A stretch of DNA of 64,000 nt. It comes from Drosophila persimilis (taxonomy: Eukaryota; Arthropoda; Insecta; Diptera; Drosophilidae). Under the pieces are notes generated by a model. It was not told the DNA's origin, ran no database searches, and saw only the letters and a program-made list of their open reading frames with translations. Below, piece after piece: positions 13,622 to 26,846 of this stretch. The stretch is taken from NCBI RefSeq assembly GCF_003286085.1, contig NW_020825343.1, forward strand, positions 62,001 to 126,000, written 5' to 3'. Position numbers and translations under genes: made by a program. Position 1 is the stretch's first letter. Each line of letters opens with the position of its first letter.

Positions 13622-15650
13622 GTCTCTCTCTCGTATTTTTTCTTCTTTGGTTTCTTTTTTTTCATCGCTTGTTTGGTGTTTTTAAGGTAATTTTGTTGTG
13701 TGTGTGTTTGTGTTGTGTTTTTTTTTTGTGTGTGTTTTTTGGTATTGCGTATAAGTATTTTTTGTGTTAATTTTTCGTTGTTGCTGCTGCTGTGGTTTAC
13801 GGGTTTCTTCAGTTTTTCAGTCATTCAACTATATAAAGTATTGTCGTCGTTCCTTCTCTGCCTCTTGTTCATTCTGCGCTCTGGTCGTACTCTTTCGAAG
13901 GGTATTACGCCTTGATCAGCACGTGTGCCTCGACGACAACGTTTCGCTCTGTTTCTGTGCAAAGAAGTCTCTCAGTTGGAAGGATGTACATATGAGTGAG
14001 AAAACGGGTTAGATCCATCTTTTTGACTCGGTATCGGACAGATCGGACAGATCAGATATCTATAGATTTTATATGAAAAGTCGCTTCGTTGTGGGAGTAA
14101 CTTTATTCAAAGGACACTTGTAGAAACATACATTCCTGACGATTGGATAAATTATCTTTTAAAGAACTTTTCTGTTTCTGCAAAGATTTAAGAGGATCGA
14201 AATATTATGTTCCTATTAAACGATCAAATCCGTAATGGTTAAAAAAATATACATTTTTTCACACTTTTTTGCTTCCAAAGATGTTCTCTATCTTTGTTTA
14301 TAAAAATCCCATAAATATATCATATATTTGCATGATTAAGACATTGAATATTCAAGAGTATCTACAGATTCGTGCTTCCTGAAGCACAGTTCCCTTCGTT
14401 GTTGGTGCGGTATTCATTTATTATTCGTTTCGTTTCGATTTCGTTTATGTACAACGCACTTTTTCGATGTTGTTGGTGTTTTTGTTTGCTGTGGATCGTT
14501 GTTCCAAAAGATGTGCTGTTGTTGTTGTTGATTTTGTTGGTATTGTTGTTGTTGTTGAAGCGTGGGCATGTGGCATCCACTCTTGTTGTAATTGTTGTAG
14601 TTTGGGGGGCAACTGCATGAATAATTATTAAGTTATGCGGAGGGTGGAAGAGTGAATGGAGTAGGTAGAGGGGAAGTGGCATATAAAAGAGGGAAATGGA
14701 AAAGGGAAGAGGCACAGGAAGAGGGCAGGAGGAGGACGAGGAGGAGGAGGAGGAAGTGATTACTCTCTTTGCCTCTCTTGAATTTGTATTTTATTTTTAG
14801 GATAGTTTCCAATCATTTTTGTTGATACTGAAAAATACTTATAGAAGACCCCAGTCCTTGTGCCTTTTTGGGAAGATTGGGAAACTGGGGAAGTGAACTG
14901 ACGAAGGGAAGCACTTCCCCAGACAACACCAAGACTTGAAGCCTTTATAACTCTAGAAATTAGAGTCCGTTTTCAACTATAGGGAACTATCTAGGGCATA
15001 TCGATGAAATCGGCAGATCTCATTTTACAGATTTACATCCCACATATCATCTTGTTATGACACTCTGAAAATTAGCTTAAAATCCCAATTTTAAACTCGA
15101 ACTCCTGCAGATTAACGTTACTGTTACTTCATGGGCTTTAATTAGGCTTATTAATAGAGAGAAGTCGTTGCGTACCGCCCTGGCACTCGTGGTAATCCGC
15201 CATGGCCATATCAATTTACAGGAACACGAAACACGAAGGAAAACCCTATAAACACCACAACATGAGCATGGAAAACCGACCGAACAGAATTCCGCCCCAG
15301 AGAGAAGTTGTGGCAGTGTCAGTGGCAGTGGCAGCACCAGCACCAGTACCAGTACCAGCGGTGGCAGCATTTTCATTCATTCCGAAAGACAAGAACCGGG
15401 GAATCGAGTTGTGGAAAAGAGAGATGAGATGGCCTGCCTTGAGGGGGAAATTCCAATGAATGCTTCCTCCACTTCTGGGATCTCTAGAGGCTCTCCCTCT
15501 CTCGCTGTCTCTCTCTCGCTGTCTGTCTGTCTTTCTCTTTGTTGGGATATTTATGTTTTCATCAAAAGAGCAGGCGAACAATCAAAATGCGTTGCACTCG
15601 ACTCCAGTTGTGGCACACACAGATGCAGATGCAGATACAGCTGCAGATAG

Positions 15651-15656
<6 letters not shown>

Positions 15657-15692
<36 letters not shown>
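15657..15692 (+). repeat. (CA)n microsatellite
   Basis: An uninterrupted CA dinucleotide run of about 36 bp. Interrupted GATACA-type hexamers lie on both sides. Confidence 0.9.
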
Positions 15693-15695
<3 letters not shown>

Positions 15696-16103
15696 CATAC
15701 AGAGATACAGATACAGCTGCAGGTACTGGGCTAAAGATACAGATGCAGACACCCCCTCCTCGCACAAAAAGAGAAGAAAAAGAAAAAAGAAAACAAATTT
15801 CAATAAAATATTATTACGCTCGCATTTATCGAACGCCGCCGCCAGATATTCAACGAGCGAGTGAGTATCTTACAGATACACGGCCGCCGCACTCGTCGTC
15901 GGCATTCCAATGCTGATGATGATGACGATGATGATGATTACGACGATGATGATATTCGGCGACGCGTTTCCTTGGCTCAACTTCGGTCGGCTGTGCCTCG
16001 GTTTCGGTGTCGGTCGCCAAGCGTTATAAATAAACCATATCCATCAATTGCTTAACTCAAAACAGCGCTAAAAGATACAAAAGAGATACAGCAACAACAT
16101 AGC

Positions 16104-16104
<1 letters not shown>

Positions 16105-16138
<34 letters not shown>
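16105..16138 (+). repeat. (GCCA)n tetranucleotide array
   Basis: Eight consecutive GCCA tetramers, giving a Gly/Trp/Leu/Ala pattern in the antisense frames. Confidence 0.9.
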
Positions 16139-18446
16139 GCCAGGCCAGCCGCATATAGAGATACAGATACTATAGCCACAGATACAGATACATTTGCCCC
16201 GAACCGAGAGCCTGAACGCGAACCCGAACCCGAACCCAACCACACACAAAAATACAACAACAAAAAAGTACCAAACGAACCCAAATAAAAACAAAACAAA
16301 ATACCAGAAAAAAAAGAAAAAAAACCAAAAAGAAACGAAGAAAGACCCAGAATGAGAGTGAGAGAGGAAGAGGGGGTGGGGACGGGGAAGGGGTCGGAGG
16401 AGGGGGAAAGAGAGGCAGTGGAAAATAATAAAAATAAAAACGCCAAGAAAATCGTCAGCGTCGACTGATAAAATGCATGAAAACAACAACTCTGGAGAGT
16501 GATGGTGCAGAGGGTGGCTGCAGGGGGGGAGGCGGGAGGAGAGAAAAAATCTCAAAGTATCTGCCGGCAAGCGCCCCCTACAGCCCCGCGCCCCCTTCCA
16601 ATAATACTCCTCTCTGCCACTGCCACTGCTGCTGCTGCTCCAAGTCCCTCGTTGATTTTTCTTCGTTCTCTGCTCTTTTTTTGGTACCCTCGATGGAGGA
16701 GGCATGATCATTTCGCGACGAACCAAGCAACAACAACGGGCGAACAATATCTTTATTTCTTACAATTCGTAATCAGCAATGAAGTATTTGATGCTTCTTT
16801 GTACGAGTTATATTTGATCGAAAACGGTCAGTGCTGTCGAATGCCAGGGTATCGTAAAATTCGCTTCCCATTCCTTCGTTCCTTTGCTGCTTATGCTGCT
16901 CGCACACTACAAGCAGCACCGAGCGCCACAGACAGAGTGAGCGAAAGAGAGCGACTGATTAAGGGGGGCGGCGGCGGCGGAGTGGGGTAGGGTGCTGGTG
17001 GCCCAAGGGGGCGGCGGTGAAGACGTTGTCGTTGCCTTTCTTTCACTTTGTGTGGCAGCCAGCCAAGCACTCAGCATAATTTTGCACGCTCTTTTTCTCC
17101 TACGTATTTCGCTGATTATTTTGCAAGGCGTGCAGTGATGGGTGAGAGGGGGGGGAAGTGAGCCGAGCAGACTCTGCCGTGCACGTGGAAAGGTGTCTCT
17201 GCCTTAAACTCAAACCAGCCGCAGCCGCGCCGCAGGCAGAGCCGAGCAACAACAAAAGCAAGACAAGCAAAGTTCATCGTTTACTGCTTCTGCTTTTGCC
17301 TTTGCACACTCTGTGTGTGTTTTCTTTTATTTTTTCTGCTTTTGGCTTTTGCCTTTGCCTTTGCACGCATTTTACTAGCATTCAGGCAGGGTATATTTAG
17401 TACGGAAGGTACGGAAGCAGCTTGGGCTGTCGAATAGTAACCGGAAAGGCCTTACCTTTTGATTGGGATTCCATGCCTTCGGCCGCAGCAGCCACCTCCC
17501 CCGACAACAACATCGGCAAAACAACAGTTACAACAGCCAGCAGTCGCGCTCTCTCGTTGGCTATCTCTGTCTCGTTTACTCGCTCGCTTACAAATGCGCA
17601 ACATATTTGCCGACTGACCGGCACGACGACAGAACGACCGACCGACGAACAGACACTTGCTCTCCTTCTACCTACCTCTCTGCCGCCCACTCTTCCTCTT
17701 ATCCATTGCCTACTGCTGCTGTGCTGTCGTCTGCTGCTTTGCTATTTCTCTTCTTTTTTTCCACTACTATTTTCACGCTGCTGCTGCGCTGCGCTGCGCT
17801 GCCTCTGCTTTGCTCTGGGTACATAATTGATTTTAGTGCTGCTGCACTCTCTCAAATGCGCTGCACTTGGCTGATGTCGCTGTCGCAGTCGCTGCTTCTG
17901 CCGCTGCCGCTGCCCCTTCTGTTTGCTGCAGTTGTTGTTGCTGTTGGTGCTGCTGGCAGTTACTTTTAGTGTAATCTCAACATTTGCTGCCGCTGTCGCG
18001 CTGCTGCTGCTGGTGCTGCTGCTGGTGCTGCTGCTGTGAGTGTTCTTCTTTCAGCAGCAACTTCCTAACTCCCTCTGCCCACTCGCTCCGCACTTTCGAC
18101 GCTTCTTGTTGTTGCTGCTTTTGTTGGTTTTGGTGGCTCTCGGGTTTTGGTTTTGTGAAAACCAGATTTTTGTCGTTTTATGCATTAAATTGTTTTTACA
18201 GCCGCTTTTAGCTGACGTACAGGGTGACATATCTGCAAAGGGTCAAATAATGGAGATGTAATGTAGAAGATATTAAGGGCAGATGTATGGGAACCACAAA
18301 GTAGATGGAAAGTAACAAATAGTAGATACTTTGAGACCATGTTTTGGCTGGAAGGTATTACATATTACAGGGTACATATCGTGTTCTCTATCAGGAGCCT
18401 AAATAAGTACAAATATTCCATTAACGGGTAAATGATCTCCCCCTTT

Positions 18447-18623
18447 GGCACCCTGTGTAAAGATCTCTTGATCAATTCTTCTTCGACAACCTTCCGGACA
18501 CCTTGTATGCGAAATCTTCTGCCAAACAGGATCTTCTTCCACCTTTGACACCCTGTATGAAGGTGTTCCCGACTTAGGAATAAGCTTATGCCATAAGCTA
18601 ATGTCAATGGACACCCTATATAA
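18447..18623 (+). repeat. degenerate ~50-bp repeat with GACACCCTGTATG core
   Basis: Four copies of a core resembling GGACACCCTGTATG begin at about 18447, 18496, 18546 and 18609, so the spacing is 49, 50 and 63 bp. Less similar 'ACAGGGT' words in the opposite orientation occur upstream (about 18220 and 18368). Between cores the sequence is diverged, with a recurring AGATCT/AAATCT. Confidence 0.5.
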
Positions 18624-21170
18624 GCATACTACGACTTCCAGTCACAGTAACAGGAGCAGGCCCGGGGAACAGGAACATTCAGGAATGAACACGCACATAA
18701 ACAGCCACGACACACACACACACACGCACACACAACACCCCGCACAGGAGCGCAGGGCCAAGGGATAGGCTTCTGAGGCCTCCTCTCAGTGAGGAGGGAG
18801 GCGAATTGTGGGGGCAGGAGTACGAAACAAGCCAACAACCAACGCATTTACACAGATACAGATACGGATACAGATACTCGTTGAGCGACGATGGAGGAGG
18901 AGGAGGAGGAGGAGGAGAGGAGAAAAGAGCAGAGGCAACCGACAAACAGACAGGGAGACGGACAAACGGACAACGAGACAGACAGAGCAACCAGCCAACC
19001 CATTGTACCTCCCCCGCCCCACCCACCCTCACACGTGCATAAACCGACACCGGCAGCGGCAGAAACAGCGACAGCGTCAGCGTGCGATGACGACTACGAC
19101 GTCGACGGCCTACAACGCAGTACACTTCCTTTTTACACACAGCCATAGCATATGTACATACATATGTGTGTTTGTATGTGTGTGTGGCAGCACAAACCCA
19201 AACCCAAAACACACAAATACAAATGCAAAGCCATAAGCATAACCCAATGAAGCTGCCGCTGCCGCTGCCGCGCCACAGTCGCTCAGCCATCATCATCATC
19301 ATCAACATCGCACAACTGTCGTTGTTGCTGTCGCACTCGAACCTGAAAAAAAAAGACTTCCTCTGCCAGGACGAAGCGCTGCCTGCTCTCTCGCCCTTAC
19401 TCCCTCTTACACACTGCTACTCCGTCCCACTCTCTCGCACGCAAAATTATGACAAGGACTGCCAAAAATCGAGGCAGAACATGTTTAAATAAAATAAAAC
19501 ATAATTTGATGGCAGAGCAACAAACACATTAACACTGCCCTGCCACCACCCTCTGCCCCGACCCGAGCATTCGGCAGCGCCGCCGTCGACTGCGACGTTG
19601 GCGTCAACATCATCAATAAATCGCGACGCTGCGACCCCAACCAACGAACCCAAACCAAACCAAACCAAACGCAACGCAACCGAACTCAACCACCACCACC
19701 CACCAAGCAAAAGCAACAAAAGCTTACAAGCCACGCATACAAACGAACTCTTGCGCTCTCCCTCTCTCTCTCCGAGTGTCTCTCTCTCTTTCTCTCAGAC
19801 AACGTGCTGTGCTCGTTTGTGTTTTGAAAATTTAATCTCGATATGGCAACAAATATGCTACAATTTCATTGAGATGAACACCCGATACCAAAAAGCCGAC
19901 GAGAGTTTCTCACGCTGTGCGCTGCAGCTGCACACACGAACATCGAACCGAAGAGAGACAGACAGTGAGAGAGAGAGAGTGAGCAAGAGAGTGGCTGCAG
20001 AAGCGTAGTAAATACACTGCTACATTTTTCTGTGCTAATTGAGTGATAAATTGGGAGTGGATTTTGGCAGCAGCAGAGAAAGAGAGCAGCTAACCAAGAG
20101 AGCGTGCGAGCGTGAAATGTATGCCTTCGTGTGCGTGTGTGTGTGAGAGAGAGGGAGAGGGCAATTGATATGCTCAGATTAAATTGTTAAATGTTTTTTA
20201 TTCGGCTAATTAAAGTATTTCCATTTTGCGGCCACTCAAACGTGAATGAGTGTGAAGAGGAGAGTAGATGCGTGTGTGCTTATGTGTGGGAGGGATAGAA
20301 AGAGATGGAGATAGCTTCATATGTACATGGCTGTTTGAGTGTTTGGAGATAATATATTTATTTATAACCTATTTTATCCATAAATAAATATTTAATATTT
20401 TAAATATTCATTCAACGATTTATGCAAAGCCCCGAAAACGTTTAAAAAACAATTAATTTCCGCCCGAAAGCGAAATTTGCATTTTGCATGCCCGCCCGTA
20501 AATCATTCGTAAATCAACCACAAATCACAACAATTAAGACAAATGTGCTGAAAAATCTACTTAACGCTCTCCAAACACACACACACACACACGCACGCAC
20601 TCGCCTCGCACACACGAGCGCTTTCAAAACAAACGCCGCTACAAAAAGGTAGTAGAAATCTACTACCTTCTACTACTACTCTTTGTGGCAGCAGAAATAG
20701 TAGCAGAGCTGCAGAGGCAAAGCAAAAGTCAAACAAATTGACATACGTATACATAATTATTATTTTACTTAAGTGCTCGCGCGTCGTCGCCCCTTAACAC
20801 AGACCAAAATGAATACGAAATACCGAAAGCAAGCAAATGTCCGACCTGAAATAAATCAAGCGAGTGCAAGAGAGATGGCTAGGGAGCGGGAGAGGGAGCG
20901 GGAGCGGGAGAGACGAGAGCAGCCGACTGTACATCGAACATGTTACAGACTCGGGGCTACAGGAGGAATTCCCACTCATACAAGTGTCTTAAACTGGCAT
21001 TCATACGGGGTTTCTTTGGGCAATGCAATGCAAATAAGCAGCTCTGCTGAGAGCACTCTCTGCGAGCAGCTCGCATGCACTCTCTTGCTTCCCCACGCTC
21101 ACTCACTCAATCGAGAGCCGACGGAAAACGAAACGAACCCGAACCCACCCGAGGCAGCAAAATGCTCTGT

Positions 21171-22311
21171 TCAGTCGCTGCACTGACGAAACAACGGAAA
21201 TTTTTGTATTAACTTGGCTGTCGCCACGGTCAGAGCGCTGCGTTGTTCAAGTTCCTTTCTGGCTGCCGTCGAGTGTTGTCGTCGTTCCGGCAGAAGCACG
21301 CGTCCGACCCAAAAGGCCATCATCACAGAAAAACACAAGTCCAAGACCGAGAATTTTTTTGAACAAATGCGAAAAGAAAATCGAAAAATACAATTGTGTG
21401 TTTGAGTATTATTTAAAACAAGAAAATTTAGTGAAAACACTAAAGAAATATTTTTTTAATTTTTTTGACTTGAACAAACAAAAGTGAACATAAACTAACT
21501 ACAAAAAATTTCAAATTTAATCAAACAATCAACGAGCACATCTTTTGGATTAAGTGCTAAAATCGAGTTCCTGTTGCAATCAACAACACCACAACAAACA
21601 ACAGCAGAAACAACCATTTGGATTACTACTAAAACAGCAGCAACAACAGCAACAACAACAACAACAACAGTATTATCATCTCGACAAAATTTGAAACAAA
21701 CACAATTAACAACAAATATTGAAACCTACAAAAAATTATTTGCTAGGCAACCAAAAAAAAAACAACAACAAACAAATTGTGAAAGCGTAACAAACAAAAA
21801 AGCTACAGATATTTAACCCAAAATAAAACAAACAAGACCCGCTAAACAAAAAGTGAAAAGTAAAGAAAAGAAAAGAGTGAACCGAACATAAAAAAAGAAA
21901 AAGAAAAAGTAGTGTTTGAACCGCAGCTAAAAACGTACGAACAGTAGTAGTGCTTGAACCACAAAAAAAAATACAAAATAAAATAAAAGAAAAGAAAGGA
22001 AAGGAAAGAGTCGAGTTTGAACCACCACAGCCAAAAACGTACACAAGTGTAGTGTTTAAGCCGCAGCTTAAAACATTCAAAAGACTAGTAGTGTCTACAA
22101 AAATTGAACCACAAAATGTTGCTGTGAACACTGTTGGCGAAAAAGCGAAACAGAAAAACAACAACTAACAAACAAACATCGCGCACGAGTAATAGACAAG
22201 AGAGACAAGTGACGTTTGTCGTCTGTCCCATGTATTTGTTGATGCCATGCAATTGATTCTTGACAAAATTCCCATGTATTCCAAACAAACAACGAAGCGC
22301 AATTCCAAAAA
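21171..22311 (+). promoter_or_regulatory. candidate tna transcription start and 5'UTR exon
   Basis: An A/C-rich stretch dominated by CAACA and AAAAC words, typical of long Drosophila 5' leaders, ends at a strong donor (CAAAAA|GTAAGT, GT at 22312). An initiator-like TCAGTC occurs at 21171, where sequence character changes abruptly. No TATA box or convincing DPE is visible. No long plus-strand frame is present, as expected for a leader. The next plus-strand gene with a matching upstream acceptor is tna (acceptor at 35594). The assignment is inference. A second possible donor (AG|GTAAAA, GT at 22723) could define an alternative end. Confidence 0.4.
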
Positions 22312-25300
22312 GTAAGTTTTAACCTACTCCCAAAAAAAAAAAAACAAAAAACGAGAGAGATAGCGAGAGAGAGAGAGAAGAAGATTAATAAGAGTGAGAG
22401 AGACAGGGAAGATACTTGCGAAGAGAGGGAGCAAAACAGAGAGTGTGAAAAAGTGCAAGCAAACAAACAACGAACGAAGCAAAAGGCAAAAGCGAAAAGA
22501 GAGACAGAGAGAGAGAGAGAGAGAGAACATCCACTGATAACAGAAGCAACAAGAGATAGCACCTGTCGTCTCCGGCAAGAATCGAACATCGAACAACCAA
22601 ACCAAACCAACAAACCAACCCATACAACAACCGAACAACAATCGAACCGCACGCACCATCCAGAACCCAGAAACAACCGAACGAACAACCATCATAAAAC
22701 CCAAAAGAAAAAGAAAACTTAGGTAAAATATCTAAAAATAAATGCCACTTAAACAAAAACAGAAACAAATAAAAATCAAAATAAAAACAGAAATACCGAA
22801 CAAAATACAGAAATCCCAGCAACAATCCATTCATTCGCTGCTAAAAATAATCTCCAGCTAATTCTAAAAATAAACATTCAACAATTTAACAATACAAATT
22901 TACTTTTAAGTACCCAAAAAAAAAAAGAAAAAAAAAACAATTTCTTTGATTTTACATTTTTTTTTATTGTGCGTTCAAAAATACCCAGAAAAATAGTAAA
23001 ACGAAATACCAATATAATTAAATGGAATGTGCTTTTGTTTTTAGATATTTTTACGTACAAGTTTTCTCCCCCGTTTTTTTTTTTTTGTTGTTTGTGTACT
23101 GTTTGTACCTTATGCTTTGTTTGTTGTTTGGAAAATACTCCCCCGTACTATACCCATACATATGTATTATGAACCATTTTTTTATTGTGAATAATATTTG
23201 TGTAGCATTCAATTAGTTCTAAGAATTGTGTGTGGCCATATTTGAATATAATATTTGGGGAAAACCATCAAAGGGGTGGGCCCATTTCACATATCCTCTG
23301 AAAAATGTGATATTTGTGGGGGGGATACCATTCTCTCAATAATTTAAAAATTTTATATTTTGTTTTTGTTAAAGTTTTGCTCAAGAGCTCTTTGAAATAT
23401 TCTTTATAATTCCATGAATATATAGGACAAATTAGAAACAAATTGAAATTATCCCCAAATTGTAATAAAATCCATCGAATATTTAGCTAAAATTTCCCCC
23501 AAGTCTACCTTATATTTCCCTCAAAGTGTCCGCAAAGCTCGTATCTTTAAAAGGTTGTTGCTGTGCATCTTAAAGAGTAACTTTGACCGACTTTTGGCCC
23601 TGAAATTCCCACATCAGCTGTTCATCTGGCCCTCCCTGTTTCCTCCCTGCCGCCTCGCCGCTCTAGTCGCACACGCCGCTCTCTCTCTGCCTTTCTGCCT
23701 CGCTCTCACGCACAGCTGACCCATAATTGACGCAAGCACACACACACACACGCACACACTGATAGACAGAGAGAGAGAGAGAGAGGCAGAGGCAGAGGCA
23801 GACAGAAACACACAGATACGATACTCTTGGAGACAGGCAGACAGACAGACATCCATCCATCGCCATCCCAAGAGCCACAGAAAACCATTCAGAAAAGTCG
23901 TCTGGTGCTTGCGACCCACTGCCACTGCCACTGCTGTTGCTTTATTGCTGGCTTTTTGTGTGCGTGGAGTTTTCCATTGAACTATTTTCAGGGCAAAGCA
24001 CAGCACAGAGGAAGAGGAAGAGGCAAAGAAGTGGGAGAAAACTTCGAGACGAATCGATACTAAAAGAAGGAAAATTTTCCCAACGATCCGCTTCGTTTGC
24101 GTGCCCCTGCCCCTGCCCCTGCCGCTGTTGCTGTTGCTGGCAGTACCCCCGAAATGCTCTTCCTGCCTGCCTCTGCCCCTGCCGCTTCAGCGGTGACACC
24201 AGCCACACAAAAACTACAACAAATTTAAGAAAACTACGACAACAACCACACACACCTCCCCTCTACCCTCTACCCTCTACCCTCTCCCCTACGTCTCGTA
24301 TGTCACTCAATTTCCAGAGTTCGACAGCGTTTTCGCCCAATTTATTGTGTGTTGCTCTGCTCTTTCTACTCCTACTTCTTCTTAGTCCCCTCCTCGTTCC
24401 CGTACTCTTTCTGCGCCTCTGTCTTTTGTAAAAGAAAAGGTTCGAAGAGCAGCGAAAAAAATACCAAAAAAAAAAAAAGAAAACCCAAAGACGCAACAAC
24501 AGAAAAAGGTCACTCCATACGAAACGAAGCATTACAACAACCTCAACCTCCCTCTCGGTGTCTCCCTGTTCTTGCCGTTTTTCTCACATGCCACGCATAT
24601 TTTTTCCCCCTGCCCCAACAAACCCCGCACCCCGGGCCGCTCTTCTACGCTCTGTTTGTAACAATGAGAAAACTCTTTGCAGACATTTTTTCGGTTCGCT
24701 TGTAATTCATCATCGCATCGCAAGAAGAAAAAGGTAGCAAAAGAAAAGGCAGTAGGAGAGGGAGAGGGAGAGGGAGAGGGAGAGGGCAAAAGCTGAAAGA
24801 GGCTGAAAGATGAAAGACAGAAAAAAGGTTGGAAAATCGTACGGTTAACGGGAGTGTAAGAGAACAAGAAGAAGACAAAGAAAAAGAAAGAAAAATGCCG
24901 ACCATAGGTAAACCTTAACCCATTTTGCAAAATGTGAGATACATATAGTACAGGCAAAAGATACACACCGCTAAAAGATGAATTCAGAGGCAAAGGCAGA
25001 GCCAGAAGATACTTCACAGACAGGTAGACGAATACACAGCTGGCATTGCAGGCCGTTCCCAGGAAAACTCTCGACGGAAAACCTTTAGAAATAGATCTTC
25101 CCAGAAGGAAAGCCATTCACGAAAATATTTTCCACTTCCGTTGAACGGACAAATTTGTCTGGACTGGACTGTTCGAGAAATACTACAGCCATATACAAGA
25201 ACAGCAAATACATTTCAATAGATCTTGGATCTAGGCAAAAAATACTACCCAACATGATCGATAATGCCTGGAATCGTCGAGAAATTGATTCGAAATATTA

Positions 25301-26846
25301 ACATAAACCAATAAATATCTACGGCAGAGCCTATGATCATCTGGGATCTATGGGAATCCCTTCTAGAAGCTATCCCAATCATTTCAAAACAATTTTAAAC
25401 GTCAATGAACTCAAATTTCAAACTTAAAAAATCAATTTATAATCGACTGAATGCCTCGCGCTTATCGGGGGAAACCCTTAAAATCATCTAGGAAACTTTC
25501 GAAACATATTCCAAACAAATTTCATCATTGAATGATCATCGAATCAGGGAATATCCAGCCAGCCAGCAGATCAATCTAACGGTTAATTAACGCCCCGAGG
25601 CTTATCTTAAACACCCTCTAAATGTCATCAAACGAACCACCACCACCACCACCACCACCGCCCCATCAACCCGCCAAGAACGCTTCTACGCGATACGATC
25701 CGCAGATCCCTTGGATGGGAAGCTACGAGTATTGAGAGCGCGAGACAACAACAATCATTCATCAATCAACCACCGAAGCAACCAAATCACAACCCATCAA
25801 GCAACCACCGAAAAGGACTTGAAAAATGTGATTGCTACCTCTCCTGCTGGCCCGCCTGCCCGCCTGCCTGCCTGCCCCTGCCCCTGTGTGTGGCAGGCAG
25901 CTACTTCCTGTTTCTGTGTGTGGTGTGGTGTGTGCCTCATCTGTTTGCCATTTTCACACGGGAAATAAAAATGTGATACAAACGAAGCAAATGACTGAAA
26001 AACAAAACCTAAACGCGGAAAACCATTTGCAAATCGTCAACCCTCTAGAGAGATAGAGAGGGAGGGAGCATGCGAGAGGATTGGAGGGAGAAATATCAGA
26101 AAAGAGAGAGAGAGAGAGAGTGGAGAAGCAAACAGAAGAAACGAAACAGTGGCGAAGAGTGGAGGAGCGTCGCATTGGATGGAAGAAGTGAAGGATGGAA
26201 GGATGTATGGATGGATGGATGGATGGAAGGAAGGAAGGAAGGAATGACTGAATGAATGAAATGAATATTACTCGCTTAATAAACCCATCATGATGAAACG
26301 GGGGCTGGAAATGCTACTATCGGAGCAGCAGCAACCCCCGTAACGAAATCCACACTCGAGGGCACAACAATAGTTACATATGTAAGCCCGTAAACAGCCA
26401 AAGGCGAAGCCAATGCAACCCCTAAATCAAACAACATTTTAACCCCTCATTCAAGCAAAAACAAAGATTGAAGGTCACACGAAGAGAGGGACAAAGACAG
26501 AGCGAGAGAAAGCGGGAAAGCGAGTGAAAGCTTTCTGTCTCTCTCTCTCTCTCTCCCTCTCTCTCTTGGTGCATATCTTATCATGAAATTGGAATTTAAT
26601 TGGGCATTAATGGGTTAAGTAGTTGACTTTTGGACGCGTGAAGCGATCTGAAGAGATCTTCTTTAAAGAAAGATCTTTGAAAATGTTTTCCTTGCAAATG
26701 CCAGTCACATGATAGATAAAAGACCCCGAACCGCAAAGAACATACTGGAAACGAAACGGAACCCCAAAGAAGAATCAAAACAAAGCGAATCCCAAACGAA
26801 ACGAGGGGGAACGTTGTGAGTTGCTGCGGACACCGCAACTCTACGG
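22312..26846. other. probable tna 5' intron, left part
   Basis: A/T-rich and CT/GA-rich DNA without a supported gene. It includes GA tracts (about 22505-22527 and 26105-26121), GAGAGG hexamers (about 24760-24785) and a GGAT/GGAA tetramer block (26206-26241). A short A-rich segment ends ATGCCGACCATAG|GTAAAC at about 24896. It could be an alternative leader exon, but joining it to the tna acceptor at 35594 gives an immediate stop, so it cannot extend the tna protein. Confidence 0.5.

Larger units (their letters stand above)
11549..21170. other. non-coding, simple-repeat-rich DNA
   Basis: No supported gene. It contains an ATG/GAT tract (12076-12109), a GATGCC hexamer block (about 12594-12640), long CT (13582-13616) and CA (15657-15692) tracts, and a GCCA tetramer array (16105-16138). 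It also has many CTG/CAG-rich patches between 16.6 and 18.2 kb. The CTG patches create long Leu- or Cys-rich frames with no domain structure. It is probably tna regulatory or intronic DNA. Confidence 0.6.

Noticed and set aside
18679-19308. 209-codon minus-strand frame
   Set aside because: It is built from CA, GGA and GACAGACA repeats, with no domain, no plausible start context and no splice support.
24894-24907. ATGCCGACCATAG|GTAAAC as an alternative first coding exon of tna
   Set aside because: Joining it to the acceptor at 35594 reaches a stop within a few codons before the tna frame.
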